Origin: Gammaproteobacteria bacterium
GTDB taxonomy: Bacteria; Pseudomonadota; Gammaproteobacteria; Pseudomonadales; Pseudohongiellaceae
Direction: 5' to 3'
Length of the DNA: 64,000 bases
NCBI GenBank assembly: GCA_018661465.1
Contig: JABJIC010000006.1
Coordinates: 1-64,000 of the forward strand
A program made the translations under genes and the position numbers. This document shows, piece by piece, positions 44,655 to 54,560 of this stretch. The notes under the pieces are model-generated. The model did not search any database, was not told the DNA's origin, and worked only from the letters and a program-made list of their open reading frames with translations. Every line of letters starts with the position of its first letter. The stretch's first letter is position 1.

Positions 44655-44704
44655 CTTGAAGGTCTACTATTCGGGGTCTTGAATTGTAGCAGATGAGAAG
44701 AAGT

Positions 44705-44731
44705 AAGCTGACACGGGTGGCATGTCAGCTT
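44705..44731 (-). terminator. Hairpin between dksA and gluQRS
   Basis: AAGCTGACA (44705-44713) and TGTCAGCTT (44723-44731) pair over a 9-nt loop, 52 nt past the dksA stop. On the minus strand it is followed by ACTTCTTCTC, only partly U-rich, so it may attenuate rather than stop transcription into gluQRS. Confidence 0.4.
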
Positions 44732-44782
44732 CGATAAATACAAGGAGTCGGTTTAGGGCTGGAGTATTACAATTGGGAGCTG

Positions 44783-45226
44783 CTAGCTGCCCAATTGCTT
44801 TTCCTTAATTTCATCAAGAGTTTTACAGTCGATGCATTTGTCAGCTGTTGGTCTCGCTTCGAGACGACGTATTCCGACTTCGATACCACATGATTCGCAA
44901 TAGCCGTAATCGTCCTGTGCAATTAATTCGATAGTATTATCAATTTTCTTGATGAGCTTTCGCTCTCTATCTCTTGTTCGAAGTTCGAGGCTGAACTCTT
45001 CTTCCTGGGTAGCGCGATCCGCAGGGTCCGGATAGTTCGCCGCATCGTCTTGCATGTGATGTACAGTACGGTCCACTTCCTGCATCAACTGGTCTCGCCA
45101 ATCGAGCAAGATCTGCTTGAAGTGCTCTCGTTGTTTTTCGTTCATATACTCTTCGCCTTTCTTAGGCTTGTACGGAACGAAATTTTTTAAAACTGGTTCA
45201 GAAACCATCGCTTGAGAATCAGACAT
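44783..45226 (-). CDS. dksA: RNA polymerase-binding transcription factor DksA
   Basis: DksA binds the RNA polymerase secondary channel and works with ppGpp in the stringent response. The 147-residue protein has the coiled-coil with the tip acidic pair ([13 protein letters not shown]) and a four-cysteine zinc module CESCG...CIDCK. Length agrees with Pseudomonas DksA (about 147). The start used gives MSDSQAM; its regulatory region is the 349-bp gap to the right. Confidence 0.97.
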   Translation of the reverse strand: MSDSQAMVSEPVLKNFVPYKPKKGEEYMNEKQREHFKQILLDWRDQLMQEVDRTVHHMQDDAANYPDPADRATQEEEFSLELRTRDRERKLIKKIDNTIELIAQDDYGYCESCGIEVGIRRLEARPTADKCIDCKTLDEIKEKQLGS

Positions 45227-45575
45227 GGACTCTAATGCCTCTGTATATCCTTGATTATGAACAAAAGTGAGTGCTATTAAGCTAGCAAGTCACGCAAATC
45301 AAAGTGTTAGTTGAATATTTCCCTATTCGTTCTATCGCTACAAGAACGAAAAATGAGTCTGTTGTTCTCTTAAAAACAGCCTGTGTTAAACGGCCGATTT
45401 TCAGAAAGCTCGGTAAACTACCAGATTCTTTCGGGGGATGCTATAAAAATTAACAGGAATGTCCCGAGCTGGCTGGATGGAGTTGGAGCCTAAATATCCC
45501 TGTTCATGGATAAAAACCATCCTCTATAATGACTCTTAATTCTAGTCCGAGTCCGAATTCAAGGAAGACATCTCC
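45227..45575. other. Divergent promoter region of dksA and the aminotransferase gene
   Basis: This 349-bp gap holds the upstream regions of both genes. The only clear signal is the TATAAT listed separately; no coding frame or repeat was found. Confidence 0.5.
45503..45530 (+). promoter_or_regulatory. Putative sigma-70 promoter of the aminotransferase gene
   Basis: A perfect -10 TATAAT (45525-45530) has a weak -35-like TTCATG 16 nt upstream. The start of transcription would be near 45537, some 40 nt before the ATG. Confidence 0.45.
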
Positions 45576-46751
45576 ATGTCCCAGCAGTTTTTAAAACCCA
45601 GTTCTCTTTTATCGAAAGTCAGCCCCTTCAGGGTAATGACTGTAATGAAACGAGCAGATGAGCTGGAGCAACAGGGACGCAAGATTGTTCACATGGAAGT
45701 AGGGGAGCCAGATTTCTCCACTGCGCAACCCATAATTGATGCAGGGAAGGCTGCTCTTGATAAGGGGCTAACACAATATACTTCTGCGCCAGGCATCACT
45801 GCTCTTCGGGATTGTCTGTCTAAGCAGTATAAAGAGAAATACGGAGTGGATGTGGATCGAGAAAGGATTCTAATCACACCTGGTGCCAGTGGAGGACTAA
45901 CCTTGCTCGCTAACTTGCTGGTTAATCCGGGAGATGGAATTCTTATAGGCGACCCAGCATATCCCTGTGTGAGAAATTTCATTCAGCTAATGGCTGCTGA
46001 GCCGCAATTGGTTCCCGTTGGTCTTGAGGAAAATTTTCAACCAAATTTGGAATTACTAAAACAGCATCGCAATTCTGCTAGCAAAGGAATCTGGTTAGCA
46101 TCTCCCAATAATCCTACGGGCACAATTTTGGAAAGGAGTGAGCTTGAGTCAATTTGTAACTGGGCCAAGTCAAATGGACTTCATGTGTTAGTAGATGAGA
46201 TTTATCATGGGCTACATTACGTGGATGATCTTCCCTGTGCGCTGGAGATAGATCAGACATGCTTCATTGTTAATAGTTTTTCAAAATACTATGGGATGAC
46301 TGGATGGCGTCTCGGTTGGATCGTTGTTCCTGAACAGTTTATTGAGCAGGCGAACATTCTTGCGCAAAATCTTTACATCTCAGCTTCCTCAATCGCGCAA
46401 TATGCTGCATTGGCTGCCTTCACTGAAGAGGCAAGCAAAATATTTGAAGAACGCCGCGACTCTTTCAGGCAGCGAAGGGACTATTTGATGGAGGCCCTGT
46501 CTGAGCTAGGTTTCGGTTTATCCAGGAACATTGAAGGGGCTTTCTATATCTATGCTGATATCTCGAATTTTTCAGACGATAGCGAGGAATTTTGTCATGA
46601 CATGTTGGAAAACCACGGCCTGGCTATCACTCCGGGCACGGATTTCGGTGATTTTGAAGCAAAAAAACATGTTCGAATTGCATTCACAACTGATATGGAA
46701 AATCTTCATCTTGCTGTGAGTCGATTGCGTTCAGCATTGGGTAAGTCCTGA
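45576..46751 (+). CDS. Class I/II pyridoxal-phosphate aminotransferase
   Basis: The 391-residue cytoplasmic enzyme has the fold-type I signatures MEVGEPDFSTAQPI, TPGASGGL, SPNNPTG and the PLP lysine in SFSKYYGMTGWRLGW, with a terminal arginine region HVRIAFTT that binds substrate carboxylate. It resembles the aspartate/aromatic group of subfamily I-gamma. The dksA-linked location matches an aminotransferase in Pseudomonas. Substrate cannot be stated. sfsA follows by 8 nt in the same direction. Confidence 0.9.
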   Translation: MSQQFLKPSSLLSKVSPFRVMTVMKRADELEQQGRKIVHMEVGEPDFSTAQPIIDAGKAALDKGLTQYTSAPGITALRDCLSKQYKEKYGVDVDRERILITPGASGGLTLLANLLVNPGDGILIGDPAYPCVRNFIQLMAAEPQLVPVGLEENFQPNLELLKQHRNSASKGIWLASPNNPTGTILERSELESICNWAKSNGLHVLVDEIYHGLHYVDDLPCALEIDQTCFIVNSFSKYYGMTGWRLGWIVVPEQFIEQANILAQNLYISASSIAQYAALAAFTEEASKIFEERRDSFRQRRDYLMEALSELGFGLSRNIEGAFYIYADISNFSDDSEEFCHDMLENHGLAITPGTDFGDFEAKKHVRIAFTTDMENLHLAVSRLRSALGKS

Positions 46752-46759
46752 GATTCTAA

Positions 46760-47488
46760 ATGAAATTTGAGAATCCACTGCAGTCCGCACGACTAATAAA
46801 ACGTTATAAACGGTTCCTTGCAGACATTCGTCTGGAGGATGGGTCGGAGATCACTATTCACTGCCCTAACACAGGATCTATGAAAAACTGTCAAACTCCT
46901 GACAGCAGAATTTGGTATACAGACTCAGCCAACCCCAAGCGAAAATATCCTTGTACTTGGCAGTTTATAGAGACAATTGACAAGCTCACACAGCATTTAG
47001 TCGGAGTGAATACAGGGCTCGCCAACAAGTTGGTTGTTGAGGCCTTAGAGAAAAATGTGATTGCCCAGTTGCAAGGCTATCAAAAATTGAAAACTGAAGT
47101 GCCCTACGGAGATCAAAACAGCCGCATTGATGTTTTTCTTTCGAATCACGATGGGGCAGAGCCCGACTGCTATGTTGAAGTCAAAAATGTGAGTCTTGGC
47201 TTAGGTGATGGATTAGCTAGTTTTCCTGACTCAGTAACCACCAGGGGGCAGAAACACTTGCAAGAGTTAATGCTGGTAAGAAAGCAAGGATTCCGGGCAG
47301 TGTTGCTTTTCTCGGTGCAACACACGGGTATAGACAGAGTTACCCCAGCTGATGATATTGATCCTGAGTACGGAAGATTGTTGAGATTGGCTGCCGCCAG
47401 TGGGGTAGAAATTTTCGCTTATGGCGTGGAAGTAGATGTAGAGACTTCAAGCGTATCAATGCAAGGTCAGATTGAAGTTTGTCTCTAA
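46760..47488 (+). CDS. sfsA: Sugar fermentation stimulation protein SfsA
   Basis: The 242-residue protein matches SfsA throughout: RFLADIRLEDGSEITIHCPNTGSM (first part RFLADIRLEDGSEITIHCPN), GVNTGLANKLV, RIDVFL, CYVEVKNVSLG and FPDSVTTRGQKHL. The fold combines an OB-like N-terminus with a nuclease-like core; the D...EVK residues are kept. Its function is not settled (once proposed as a sugar-operon regulator). It is in an operon with the aminotransferase, 8 nt apart. Confidence 0.96.
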   Translation: MKFENPLQSARLIKRYKRFLADIRLEDGSEITIHCPNTGSMKNCQTPDSRIWYTDSANPKRKYPCTWQFIETIDKLTQHLVGVNTGLANKLVVEALEKNVIAQLQGYQKLKTEVPYGDQNSRIDVFLSNHDGAEPDCYVEVKNVSLGLGDGLASFPDSVTTRGQKHLQELMLVRKQGFRAVLLFSVQHTGIDRVTPADDIDPEYGRLLRLAAASGVEIFAYGVEVDVETSSVSMQGQIEVCL

Positions 47489-47507
47489 ACCAGCGCGGGG
47501 ATCGTAC

Positions 47508-47840
47508 TCAGCGATTTAGTCGAGTTTCATCAATAGTGATCATGCCGTTGTCGATAATAAAGGGAACGGCCTGAAGATGCTTACCCACACAGGGTCCTGC
47601 AAGGCATTTTCCATCTTCAATCTGGAACAAAGCTCCGTGGGTAGAGCACTGAATTAGCGCGCCATCTGCATCGAGAAACCGGTCTTCTTCCCATTCCAGT
47701 GGAGTACCAAGATGTGGACATCGATTCCAGTAGAGGAAGATTTGCTCGTCTTTTTTTACGGCGAACATATAGAGGTTATCAACCTCCACTCCCTTGGAGC
47801 TTCCTTCTTCAATAGAGTCGACAGAGATTAGTGTAAGCAT
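47508..47840 (-). CDS. Rieske [2Fe-2S] ferredoxin
   Basis: A small soluble Rieske protein of 110 residues. The cluster ligands are CPHLG and, 17 residues later, CSTHG, giving C-x-H...C-x2-H. It would carry electrons for an oxygenase or reductase. ATG at 47840 is chosen as a normal N-terminus; an upstream extension overlaps the PLP-enzyme gene end. It lies 7 nt after that gene and is convergent with sfsA (19 nt between stops). No oxygenase component is nearby. Confidence 0.88.
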   Translation of the reverse strand: MLTLISVDSIEEGSSKGVEVDNLYMFAVKKDEQIFLYWNRCPHLGTPLEWEEDRFLDADGALIQCSTHGALFQIEDGKCLAGPCVGKHLQAVPFIIDNGMITIDETRLNR

Positions 47841-47847
47841 TCTGGGA

Positions 47848-49077
47848 CTACCCGAGAGCTTTTTCGAAATCAGCAAGAAGATCTTCGACATCTTCAATGC
47901 CTGCTGAAAAACGAATCATTGAATCTGCTATACCCATGGAAGCTCGTCGCTCAGCACCCATTTCATAATAGATTGTATGAGCAACGGGAATAGCAAGGGT
48001 ACGCGTGTCTCCTAGATTGCTAGAAGAGACTACGCTATCAAGTTTATTAAGAAAGTCGAAACAATCCAATTCGTCTATCAAGTCGATACTAAATAAAGCT
48101 CCAAACCCTCGAAACAATTCGGCAGCTCTTTTGTGCTGAGGGTGACTGGATAATCCTGGGTAGTAAACATTTTTAACCTTGGAGTGCTTATCGCAAAATT
48201 CTGTAATCGCTTTTGCATTTCTGCAAGCCTTTTCCATGCGCAATGAGAGGGTTTCAGAGCCCACTGCTAAATGATGGGCTGCCTCTGGTCCTAGAGATGC
48301 ACCCATATCACGCAAACCTTTCTTCTTTATTTGAGTGATCCCCCAGAGGGAAGGGTCCTGTCCTTTGTAGGAGTCACTAATATTCGGAAATTGTTCCCAA
48401 TCGAAAAGTCCGGTATCAGTAATAGCACCTCCAAGTGCATTACCGTGTCCTCCAATATATTTGGTCAAAGAATTTACAACCAAACTTGCGCCTACTGATT
48501 TTGGTGTAAATAAATGTGGAGAAGTCATGGTGTTGTCTACACAATAAATCACGCCTTTCTCTCGGCACAGTTGGCCAATTGGGAGTAAGTCAGCAATTTG
48601 AGTAACCGGGTTAGCAATGGTTTCGACAAAAACTAATCGAGTATTATCTTTTATCGCCGCCGCAACATTCTCTACATCGGTTGCATCCACAAAGCTAACT
48701 TCTATGCCTAAATTTTGAATTGTTCCAAAAAAGCTATTGGTGTTGCCGAACAAATAAGCACTGGAAACGATATGGTCACCCTGCTTAAGTAGAGACAGTA
48801 TGGTTGAAGAAATGGCTCCCATTCCGGTAGCGAATGCAGCGCTAGCTAGGCCGTCTTCCATGGCGCTGATTTTATTTTGCAAGGCAGTAACGGTTGGGTT
48901 GAGCTGCCTGCCATAGTTGTAACCTGGCCGCTTACCCTGAAACACTTCCGCCAATTCCCGCGCGTCTTCATAGCCATAAGCCACAGACGGATGGATAGCC
49001 TTGTGCAATACCCCGTGTTCTGGATTATCTTTTCGATCCAGGTGCAGGTTTGTGGTGTTAAAGCCCTTCTTGCTCAT
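47848..49077 (-). CDS. Cys/Met metabolism PLP-dependent enzyme (cystathionine gamma-synthase family)
   Basis: The 409-residue transsulfuration-family enzyme has the PLP lysine in NSLTKYIGGHGNALGG, the phosphate-binding FATGMGAISS, and YGRQLNPTV. This group includes cystathionine gamma-synthase, methionine gamma-lyase and homoserine sulfhydrylases; sequence reading alone does not settle which. Length is typical. It is transcribed with the Rieske gene just downstream, an unusual partner. Confidence 0.88.
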   Translation of the reverse strand: MSKKGFNTTNLHLDRKDNPEHGVLHKAIHPSVAYGYEDARELAEVFQGKRPGYNYGRQLNPTVTALQNKISAMEDGLASAAFATGMGAISSTILSLLKQGDHIVSSAYLFGNTNSFFGTIQNLGIEVSFVDATDVENVAAAIKDNTRLVFVETIANPVTQIADLLPIGQLCREKGVIYCVDNTMTSPHLFTPKSVGASLVVNSLTKYIGGHGNALGGAITDTGLFDWEQFPNISDSYKGQDPSLWGITQIKKKGLRDMGASLGPEAAHHLAVGSETLSLRMEKACRNAKAITEFCDKHSKVKNVYYPGLSSHPQHKRAAELFRGFGALFSIDLIDELDCFDFLNKLDSVVSSSNLGDTRTLAIPVAHTIYYEMGAERRASMGIADSMIRFSAGIEDVEDLLADFEKALG

Positions 49078-49261
49078 GATGGTGACTCGACTCTATTTTC
49101 AGCTTGATTAAGTTGGCGGTGTTATACACCAGCAGGGTCATTTTTGAAAGAATGAGAGGTAGTTTATCATTGATTTAAAAGGAAATAACTGAAGTAGTGG
49201 AAGGTAATGGAGCGTGGTCGAAGTAGTTTGAATAGATAATTCGCTAGAGTTTGAGCATAGT

Positions 49262-49624
49262 CTACTGTTGGCGATCACTCTGATCCTGGCAACTCAGGCA
49301 GAACTTTGCTTCGGGTTGAGCCATAAGTCGAGGAGTTGAGATAAGCTCATCGCACTTTTTGCAATAACCATAGTCTCCGGAGTTCATGCTGTTTATTGCT
49401 TGCTTAACGTTCTTTAAGCGTCTTCTGCTCTTTTCTCTGGTGGAGACAGCCATACTCTGCTGCTGCATGGCATCGATTCGAGAGACCCTGCCGACCGAAG
49501 TCTGATCGAGGGTTACAATTCCTGCAGCCGATTTGCTAATTGAGAGTTGTTCGTCTAAATCTTTTTCCATCTTTAGCAGCAGATTTCTCAAGGTCGACAG
49601 AGTTTTTGTATCCAGCTCTTCCAT
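49262..49624 (-). CDS. DksA/TraR-family zinc-finger protein
   Basis: The 120-residue protein has a helical N-terminal region and a C-terminal four-cysteine zinc module CKKCDELISTPRL...FCLSCQ. The coiled-coil tip lacks the DxxDxA motif of true DksA, so it may bind RNA polymerase with different effect. ATG at 49624 is used rather than a TTG 6 nt earlier; AGG lies about 9 nt upstream. The gene follows the 443-residue membrane protein by 15 nt, giving a two-gene unit. Confidence 0.85.
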   Translation of the reverse strand: MEELDTKTLSTLRNLLLKMEKDLDEQLSISKSAAGIVTLDQTSVGRVSRIDAMQQQSMAVSTREKSRRRLKNVKQAINSMNSGDYGYCKKCDELISTPRLMAQPEAKFCLSCQDQSDRQQ

Positions 49625-49639
49625 ATTCAAAGGCCTAAG

Positions 49640-50971
49640 TTAAATAGTTAAGCCGCTGAACAGGGGGCGGTCCCCAATCAATTGTTTGATCTCTGCTAGC
49701 CGCTGCTGATATTCCGGGCTGTTTCTGTCTTCATAAATAGCATTGAAATCAGATTCGGAAAGGCCATCTCGATTGCTTCCAACCTCTGGCATGTAATCGT
49801 TTTCACTTTCAATTTCCTTCATCCTCTGTTGCATCAGTAGGGCACTTTCCTTACTACTGGTAGCAAGGCGGGCCATCGCGACCCCTACACTATTTGCAGT
49901 TAAGTCAGAGAATGAGAAGCCTGATCTGTAGCGGGCATCGTATGCTTCCTTGGTGGTTGAAACTAATTCTGCCAGATCTGCTCCTGCTGATGCCGTTATG
50001 GCGGCAATAGAAATCAAATGCTGAGCCAGGTCTTGACGTCTCTGCAGTCTTACTTCAATAAATTTGGCTGGGCTGATCTGTGATGCTTGTTCCTCGCCAA
50101 GCAGTTGGCTGATGGACTCTTGATTGACATATATAGCCAGTGTCTGGAATAGGGTTCTGTTCTCGGCTATTGGGTCGCTGCCCGCTGCTGCATTTTCCGC
50201 GGCCGTTGCAAACAGCGGTACCAGAAAGCTACTAATAGAAACTGCGCGAATGTCACTGGGAATGGTAACTGCTATATCTGATATTTGTTGATAGTAATTC
50301 CTGATTCTTCGCTGATCCTGCTCCGAAATAAACAAGAGCTGAGCTTGATTCCCAATTCTTGTCGCTAACTCAGGATCCCAGCGCAAGGAAACATCCACGC
50401 TCTGGTCTGTGAGTTTTACAGAATTGACATTGGATAAGAGTTCGTTGAAATCGCCGTAGCCGGAATCTGGAGAGAGCAGGTTCTGTTTCAGGCGATTGAT
50501 AGTGTAGTCAAGAAACCGTTGAGGTATTGTCAATTTTCCTATTTGCAGCGATTGCAATTCCAGCAGCTTATCAGTGCTCGCAAATTCGCCTCTTATGTTA
50601 AGAAACAGCGGCAGAGAAGAAGCAAATAAGTTCAGGCTAATTTCTCCAGTCAGCTGCTGAGACTCTAATGCGAGCTGAGCTGCCCATTGTGGCGTCTGGT
50701 TTGTGATTTCCAAGGCATATCTTAATAGGAGATTTAGCTCTTCCGAATCTAGATGAATCTCCTGCTGCTGCTCGCTGCCTGGAGACTCTGGTGCATTTTC
50801 CAGCAAAAGGCGTTCTATCCTCGAAATTTCGGCAGGGCTAATTGATTGTTCGATTGAAACTGAAGGAGCTGTTTGAACAGATAGCAAAAGAATTACGATG
50901 GGGGCACTAACAAGCAGTACCAGGAAAGCACGCAAAAAATGACGGAGTAAGTTTGAAGTTTGGGCTGTCAT
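49640..50971 (-). CDS. Membrane-anchored periplasmic protein of unknown function
   Basis: The 443-residue protein has one N-terminal helix (about 13-30) and then a long soluble domain that should face the periplasm. It has a beta-rich half (about 65-230) with ETAN-like repeats absent, and a helical C-terminal part. I see no catalytic motif. It is of the type annotated as a conserved hypothetical in gammaproteobacteria and is co-transcribed with the zinc-finger gene downstream. No function is proposed. Confidence 0.75.
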   Translation of the reverse strand: MTAQTSNLLRHFLRAFLVLLVSAPIVILLLSVQTAPSVSIEQSISPAEISRIERLLLENAPESPGSEQQQEIHLDSEELNLLLRYALEITNQTPQWAAQLALESQQLTGEISLNLFASSLPLFLNIRGEFASTDKLLELQSLQIGKLTIPQRFLDYTINRLKQNLLSPDSGYGDFNELLSNVNSVKLTDQSVDVSLRWDPELATRIGNQAQLLFISEQDQRRIRNYYQQISDIAVTIPSDIRAVSISSFLVPLFATAAENAAAGSDPIAENRTLFQTLAIYVNQESISQLLGEEQASQISPAKFIEVRLQRRQDLAQHLISIAAITASAGADLAELVSTTKEAYDARYRSGFSFSDLTANSVGVAMARLATSSKESALLMQQRMKEIESENDYMPEVGSNRDGLSESDFNAIYEDRNSPEYQQRLAEIKQLIGDRPLFSGLTI

Positions 50972-51223
50972 ATGGGCTTAACGATATTGGCCGGTCATGG
51001 TTCTTCGAATGAATTCTCAGTGAATATTGCCGATAACAGCCAAGGATGCCGTCGGATTGCTGACAATTTTACTGACAAATGCGGTGTTTATCGCTAAAAA
51101 GTATGACAAAATCGACAAAATCCGAAATTAGTTTAAAAAATAATTTAATAATCAATAGCTTGGATGTATATTTCCAGAGCATACCAGCCAGATTAATCGA
51201 ATGTCCCCACAAAGGAGATGGCG

Positions 51224-51877
51224 ATGAGAATGTTAAAATCAGTCAAAACAAGCAGTTCACGAACCAGGTCAGCAATAGGGCGAGCCATTGCTGGTGTTCT
51301 GCTCATGTCTTTTCTAGTGGCTTGCTCAACTGAATCGGCTCGAGAGGCCGAGCTTGCTCGAGAAGAAGCTGTAAGAGTGGCTTCAGAACAAATTGCTGCA
51401 CAGATGGCTCAACAACAGCAAGCCGCAGAGGCAGCCGAGGCTGACCGTGCGAGAGAAGAGCTGCGAGCAGAACAAGCCCGTCTGCAGGCTCAGCGAGAGC
51501 AACGTGCTGCTGAAGCCACGGCACGAGCTGAGCAAGAACGACAGCGGCGCGAAGTCGTTGAGCGAAGGGAACAAGAAAGGCTTGCGGCTATAGCTGCAGT
51601 TCAGGCTGAGCGTCAAGCCAAGGTTGATCGCATCGCCGATCTTGAGGAGCAAATTGCTGCTTTCTCCGATACTTCAGTTGGCGATGACGACAGTGCCGAA
51701 ATTTTACAGCAAGCCATTACCGTCGCTGAAGAATTATTGGATGTCTTGAGCGTAGAGCAGGCCAAGTATGAGGAAACGGACGCCCAGGGTAATACGCTTG
51801 AGCCATTGCAAAAAGACTTAATCGCTGAGTTGCAGGCGCGAAAAGATGATCTGGTCAGAAGAGCAAGAGCCCAGTAG
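51224..51877 (+). CDS. Coiled-coil lipoprotein
   Basis: The 217-residue exported lipoprotein has a signal peptide with lipobox LVACS (Cys near residue 34). About 100 residues follow of almost pure Ala/Glu/Arg/Gln coiled coil (EQIAAQMAQQQQAAEAAEAD and onward), then a short helical C-terminus with charged residues. It is likely attached to the outer membrane and elongated. AAAGGAG lies 6 nt before the ATG at 51224. The repeat-rich region resembles TolA/MltA-like spacers in composition only; its function is unknown. Confidence 0.75.
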   Translation: MRMLKSVKTSSSRTRSAIGRAIAGVLLMSFLVACSTESAREAELAREEAVRVASEQIAAQMAQQQQAAEAAEADRAREELRAEQARLQAQREQRAAEATARAEQERQRREVVERREQERLAAIAAVQAERQAKVDRIADLEEQIAAFSDTSVGDDDSAEILQQAITVAEELLDVLSVEQAKYEETDAQGNTLEPLQKDLIAELQARKDDLVRRARAQ

Positions 51878-51945
51878 GCTCAAGAGCCCACACTCTCCAG
51901 GCATCACCGGGGCGGCGCATTTGCCGTATTTTCTGGTGAAAATGG

Positions 51946-52131
51946 ATGTCTGAGAAAGAAGGTTCAGACAAGGTAGTTGACTTCGAAGCCGGTAAGCTAG
52001 AGCACTTGCATAAACGCAAAGAAGCTAAAGTGGAATCTCTTAGACAAGCCTTTCGCTTGGCCCGGGGAGATGACTCTCCCGCCCAGTCCCGTAAGAACCG
52101 TAAAAAGCGCGGCAAAACCTCAAGAAAATAG
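51946..52131 (+). CDS. Small basic protein of unknown function
   Basis: The 61-residue product has an acidic start (MSEKEGSDKVV), a central helix (LEHLHKRKEAKVESLRQAF) and a strongly basic tail (KNRKKRGKTSRK). It could bind nucleic acid or ribosomes. It lies between the lipoprotein and the pyrophosphatase on the same strand. Weak Shine-Dalgarno (GGTGAAA) and short length leave some doubt. Confidence 0.5.
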   Translation: MSEKEGSDKVVDFEAGKLEHLHKRKEAKVESLRQAFRLARGDDSPAQSRKNRKKRGKTSRK

Positions 52132-52295
52132 CGTTCATTAGCCTAATTCCAAGGCTTCTAAAGCCGGTCTCGAATATTCATCTGAATTGCATTAAATTGC
52201 TGATATTCAGGCTCTCTGACTGCTTTTTTTGCGGCGTGGGTTATGGTAAAGTGCGCGCCTTTAAAATAAACATTCCAATTTGGGGAAACTTTTAG

Positions 52296-54425
52296 ATGTC
52301 GGGCATAACAATTACAGTTACTACAGTTCTGTCACTGCTAGGTTTGGGGATTGCTTTCTTTTATATGAAGAAGGTAATGAGTGTACCGCTGGATCTAGGA
52401 CTGGAAGAAGACGAAGCAAAGCGTCTTACATTCATTCATGGTGCTATTGCAGACGGCGCGATGGCCTTTTTGAAGCAGGAATATAAAGTCCTGACTATCT
52501 TCATGGGGGTTTTCGCTGCCATTATTGCGATTCTGATTAATGATACTCATACCCCGAATATCCATGAGGGGATTTATACCGCCATAGCATTTTTGTTCGG
52601 TGGTGTTATTTCCATCGCTTCTGGCTATATCGGAATGAAAGTTGCTACTCAAGGCAACGCTCGAACTACCGTTTCTGCGAAGAAGGACATTGGTGCTGCA
52701 TTCGATGTAGCTATCAATGCTGGCGCAGTGATGGGTTTCGCCCTGGTTGGTCTCGCAACTTTAGGTCTGGTAATTATTTATGTCGTGATGAGTTTTCTAT
52801 TGTCCGACCTTGGTCCTGAAAATAACCATATCCTGATGGAAGTCATTGCTGGCTTTGGTCTGGGTGGCTCGACTATTGCGCTATTTGCTCGCGTTGGTGG
52901 TGGTATTTTTACCAAGGCTGCTGACGTTGGCGCTGACCTGGTAGGTAAGGTTGAGCAGGGCATTCCTGAGGATGACCCCCGTAACCCAGCGGTTATCGCT
53001 GACAACGTTGGTGACAACGTGGGTGATGTAGCTGGTATGGGCGCTGACCTCTTCGGCTCTTGTGCTGAAAGCACATGTGCAGCCATGGTGATCAGTGCGG
53101 TTGTTTTTGCTGGCAACCCTGATGCTTTGTTATTCCCAATACTAATCAGTGCAATAGGTATTCCTATTAGTTTGCTGACTAAATTATTGGTTGGCGTAAA
53201 AACTGAAGATGATGTTGCTCCGGCTTTGATGAAGCTCCTGATTATCTCCAGTGCTTTGATGGCAGTGGTTATGTATTTCTTTACCATAGCCTTGATCCCA
53301 GAGACGTTTAATCTGGGTGGCGAAGAGTACACCAGCTTGGGTGTCTATTTCTGCTTTCTGGCAGGTCTCATTTCGGGACTGACTGTTGGATTATTAACCG
53401 GCTACTACACTTCAGAGAAGTACGGTCCGGTTCAGGAAGTTGCGAAGTCTTGCGAAACTGGTGTTGCTACTAACATCATTTACGGACTGGCGTTGGGCTA
53501 TAAGAGTAGTGTTCTGCCTTACCTTGCCATTGCTGTAAGTATCTTTGTCTCATGGGAGCTAGCCGGCATGTACGGCGTTGCAATCGCTTCGCTGGGTATG
53601 TTGGGCACATTAGTACTTGCTCTGACTATCGATGCCTATGGCCCGGTAGCAGACAATGCTGGTGGTATCGCCGAAATGGTAGGTCTGGATAAAGAAGTAA
53701 GACGACGTACTGATATTCTCGATTCAGCTGGTAATACTACAGCGGCTATCGGTAAAGGTTTCGCTATTGGCGCAGCCATACTAACGTCTCTGGCGCTGTT
53801 CGCAGCCTTTATTACTCTTGCGGAAACGTTAAGCGGTGAGCCAATCACTATGAGCTTGCTTGAGCCATTGGTTTTTACCTTTGTGTTTATAGGTGCGGTT
53901 CTACCTTTCCTGTTTTCAGCCATGACTATGAAGTCAGTTGGTATTGCAGCTTTCGCAATGATTGAAGAAGTCCGTCATCAGTTCAAATCCATTCCAGGAA
54001 TCATGGAAGGTACAGGTACGCCTGACTACGCAAAATGTGTGGCTATATCAACTCAGGCGGCACTGAAAGAGATGATTGCTCCAGGTATATTGATCATGGG
54101 CTCACCGATCGTAATCGGTTTTCTGTTCGGTGTTGAAGCCGTAGCAGGAATGCTGATTGGATCCTTGGTTGCTGGTGGTGTGCTTGCTATCTCCTCCTCA
54201 AACAGTGGTGGTGCTTGGGATAATGCCAAGAAATACATCGAATCTGGAAATCTGGGAGGCAAAGGCTCGGACGTGCATACAGCAGCGGTTGTAGGCGACA
54301 CAGTAGGAGATCCTATGAAAGATACATCCGGACCTTCGCTGAATATCCTGATCAAGCTATCTGCGATTCTTAGCTTGGTATTCACACCATTCTTTGTACA
54401 GTATGGTGGAGTTTTGGTGGGCTAG
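52296..54425 (+). CDS. hppA: Membrane-bound ion-pumping pyrophosphatase
   Basis: The enzyme splits cytoplasmic pyrophosphate and pumps H+ and/or Na+ across the inner membrane. It has 709 residues, some 16 helices and the catalytic motifs [21 protein letters not shown] (beginning [12 protein letters not shown]), [17 protein letters not shown] and, near the end, [17 protein letters not shown]. The [10 protein letters not shown] segment carries Ala where K+-independent enzymes have Lys, which marks the K+-dependent class. GGGGAAAC lies 9 nt before the start. A strong terminator follows. It can recover energy from PPi made by PpdK, Acs and biosynthesis. Confidence 0.97.
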   Translation: MSGITITVTTVLSLLGLGIAFFYMKKVMSVPLDLGLEEDEAKRLTFIHGAIADGAMAFLKQEYKVLTIFMGVFAAIIAILINDTHTPNIHEGIYTAIAFLFGGVISIASGYIGMKVATQGNARTTVSAKKDIGAAFDVAINAGAVMGFALVGLATLGLVIIYVVMSFLLSDLGPENNHILMEVIAGFGLGGSTIALFARVGGGIFTKAADVGADLVGKVEQGIPEDDPRNPAVIADNVGDNVGDVAGMGADLFGSCAESTCAAMVISAVVFAGNPDALLFPILISAIGIPISLLTKLLVGVKTEDDVAPALMKLLIISSALMAVVMYFFTIALIPETFNLGGEEYTSLGVYFCFLAGLISGLTVGLLTGYYTSEKYGPVQEVAKSCETGVATNIIYGLALGYKSSVLPYLAIAVSIFVSWELAGMYGVAIASLGMLGTLVLALTIDAYGPVADNAGGIAEMVGLDKEVRRRTDILDSAGNTTAAIGKGFAIGAAILTSLALFAAFITLAETLSGEPITMSLLEPLVFTFVFIGAVLPFLFSAMTMKSVGIAAFAMIEEVRHQFKSIPGIMEGTGTPDYAKCVAISTQAALKEMIAPGILIMGSPIVIGFLFGVEAVAGMLIGSLVAGGVLAISSSNSGGAWDNAKKYIESGNLGGKGSDVHTAAVVGDTVGDPMKDTSGPSLNILIKLSAILSLVFTPFFVQYGGVLVG

Positions 54426-54454
54426 ACTTATAGCTTACAGTTAAGAATAAAAAA

Positions 54455-54478
54455 GGGGTCTTAAGACCCCTTTTTTTT
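54455..54478. terminator. Strong intrinsic terminator of hppA
   Basis: An 8-bp palindromic stem (GGGGTCTT/AAGACCCC, 54455-54470) is preceded by six A and followed by eight T, so it works in both directions. It lies 29 nt past the hppA stop. Confidence 0.95.
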
Positions 54479-54560
54479 GCTTTGTGTTTTCGGACAGCTG
54501 AAAGGATTTTCGAGCGCTAGTACTGCGGGCAAGGCTTAAGAGGTATTGATATTCTAAGGC

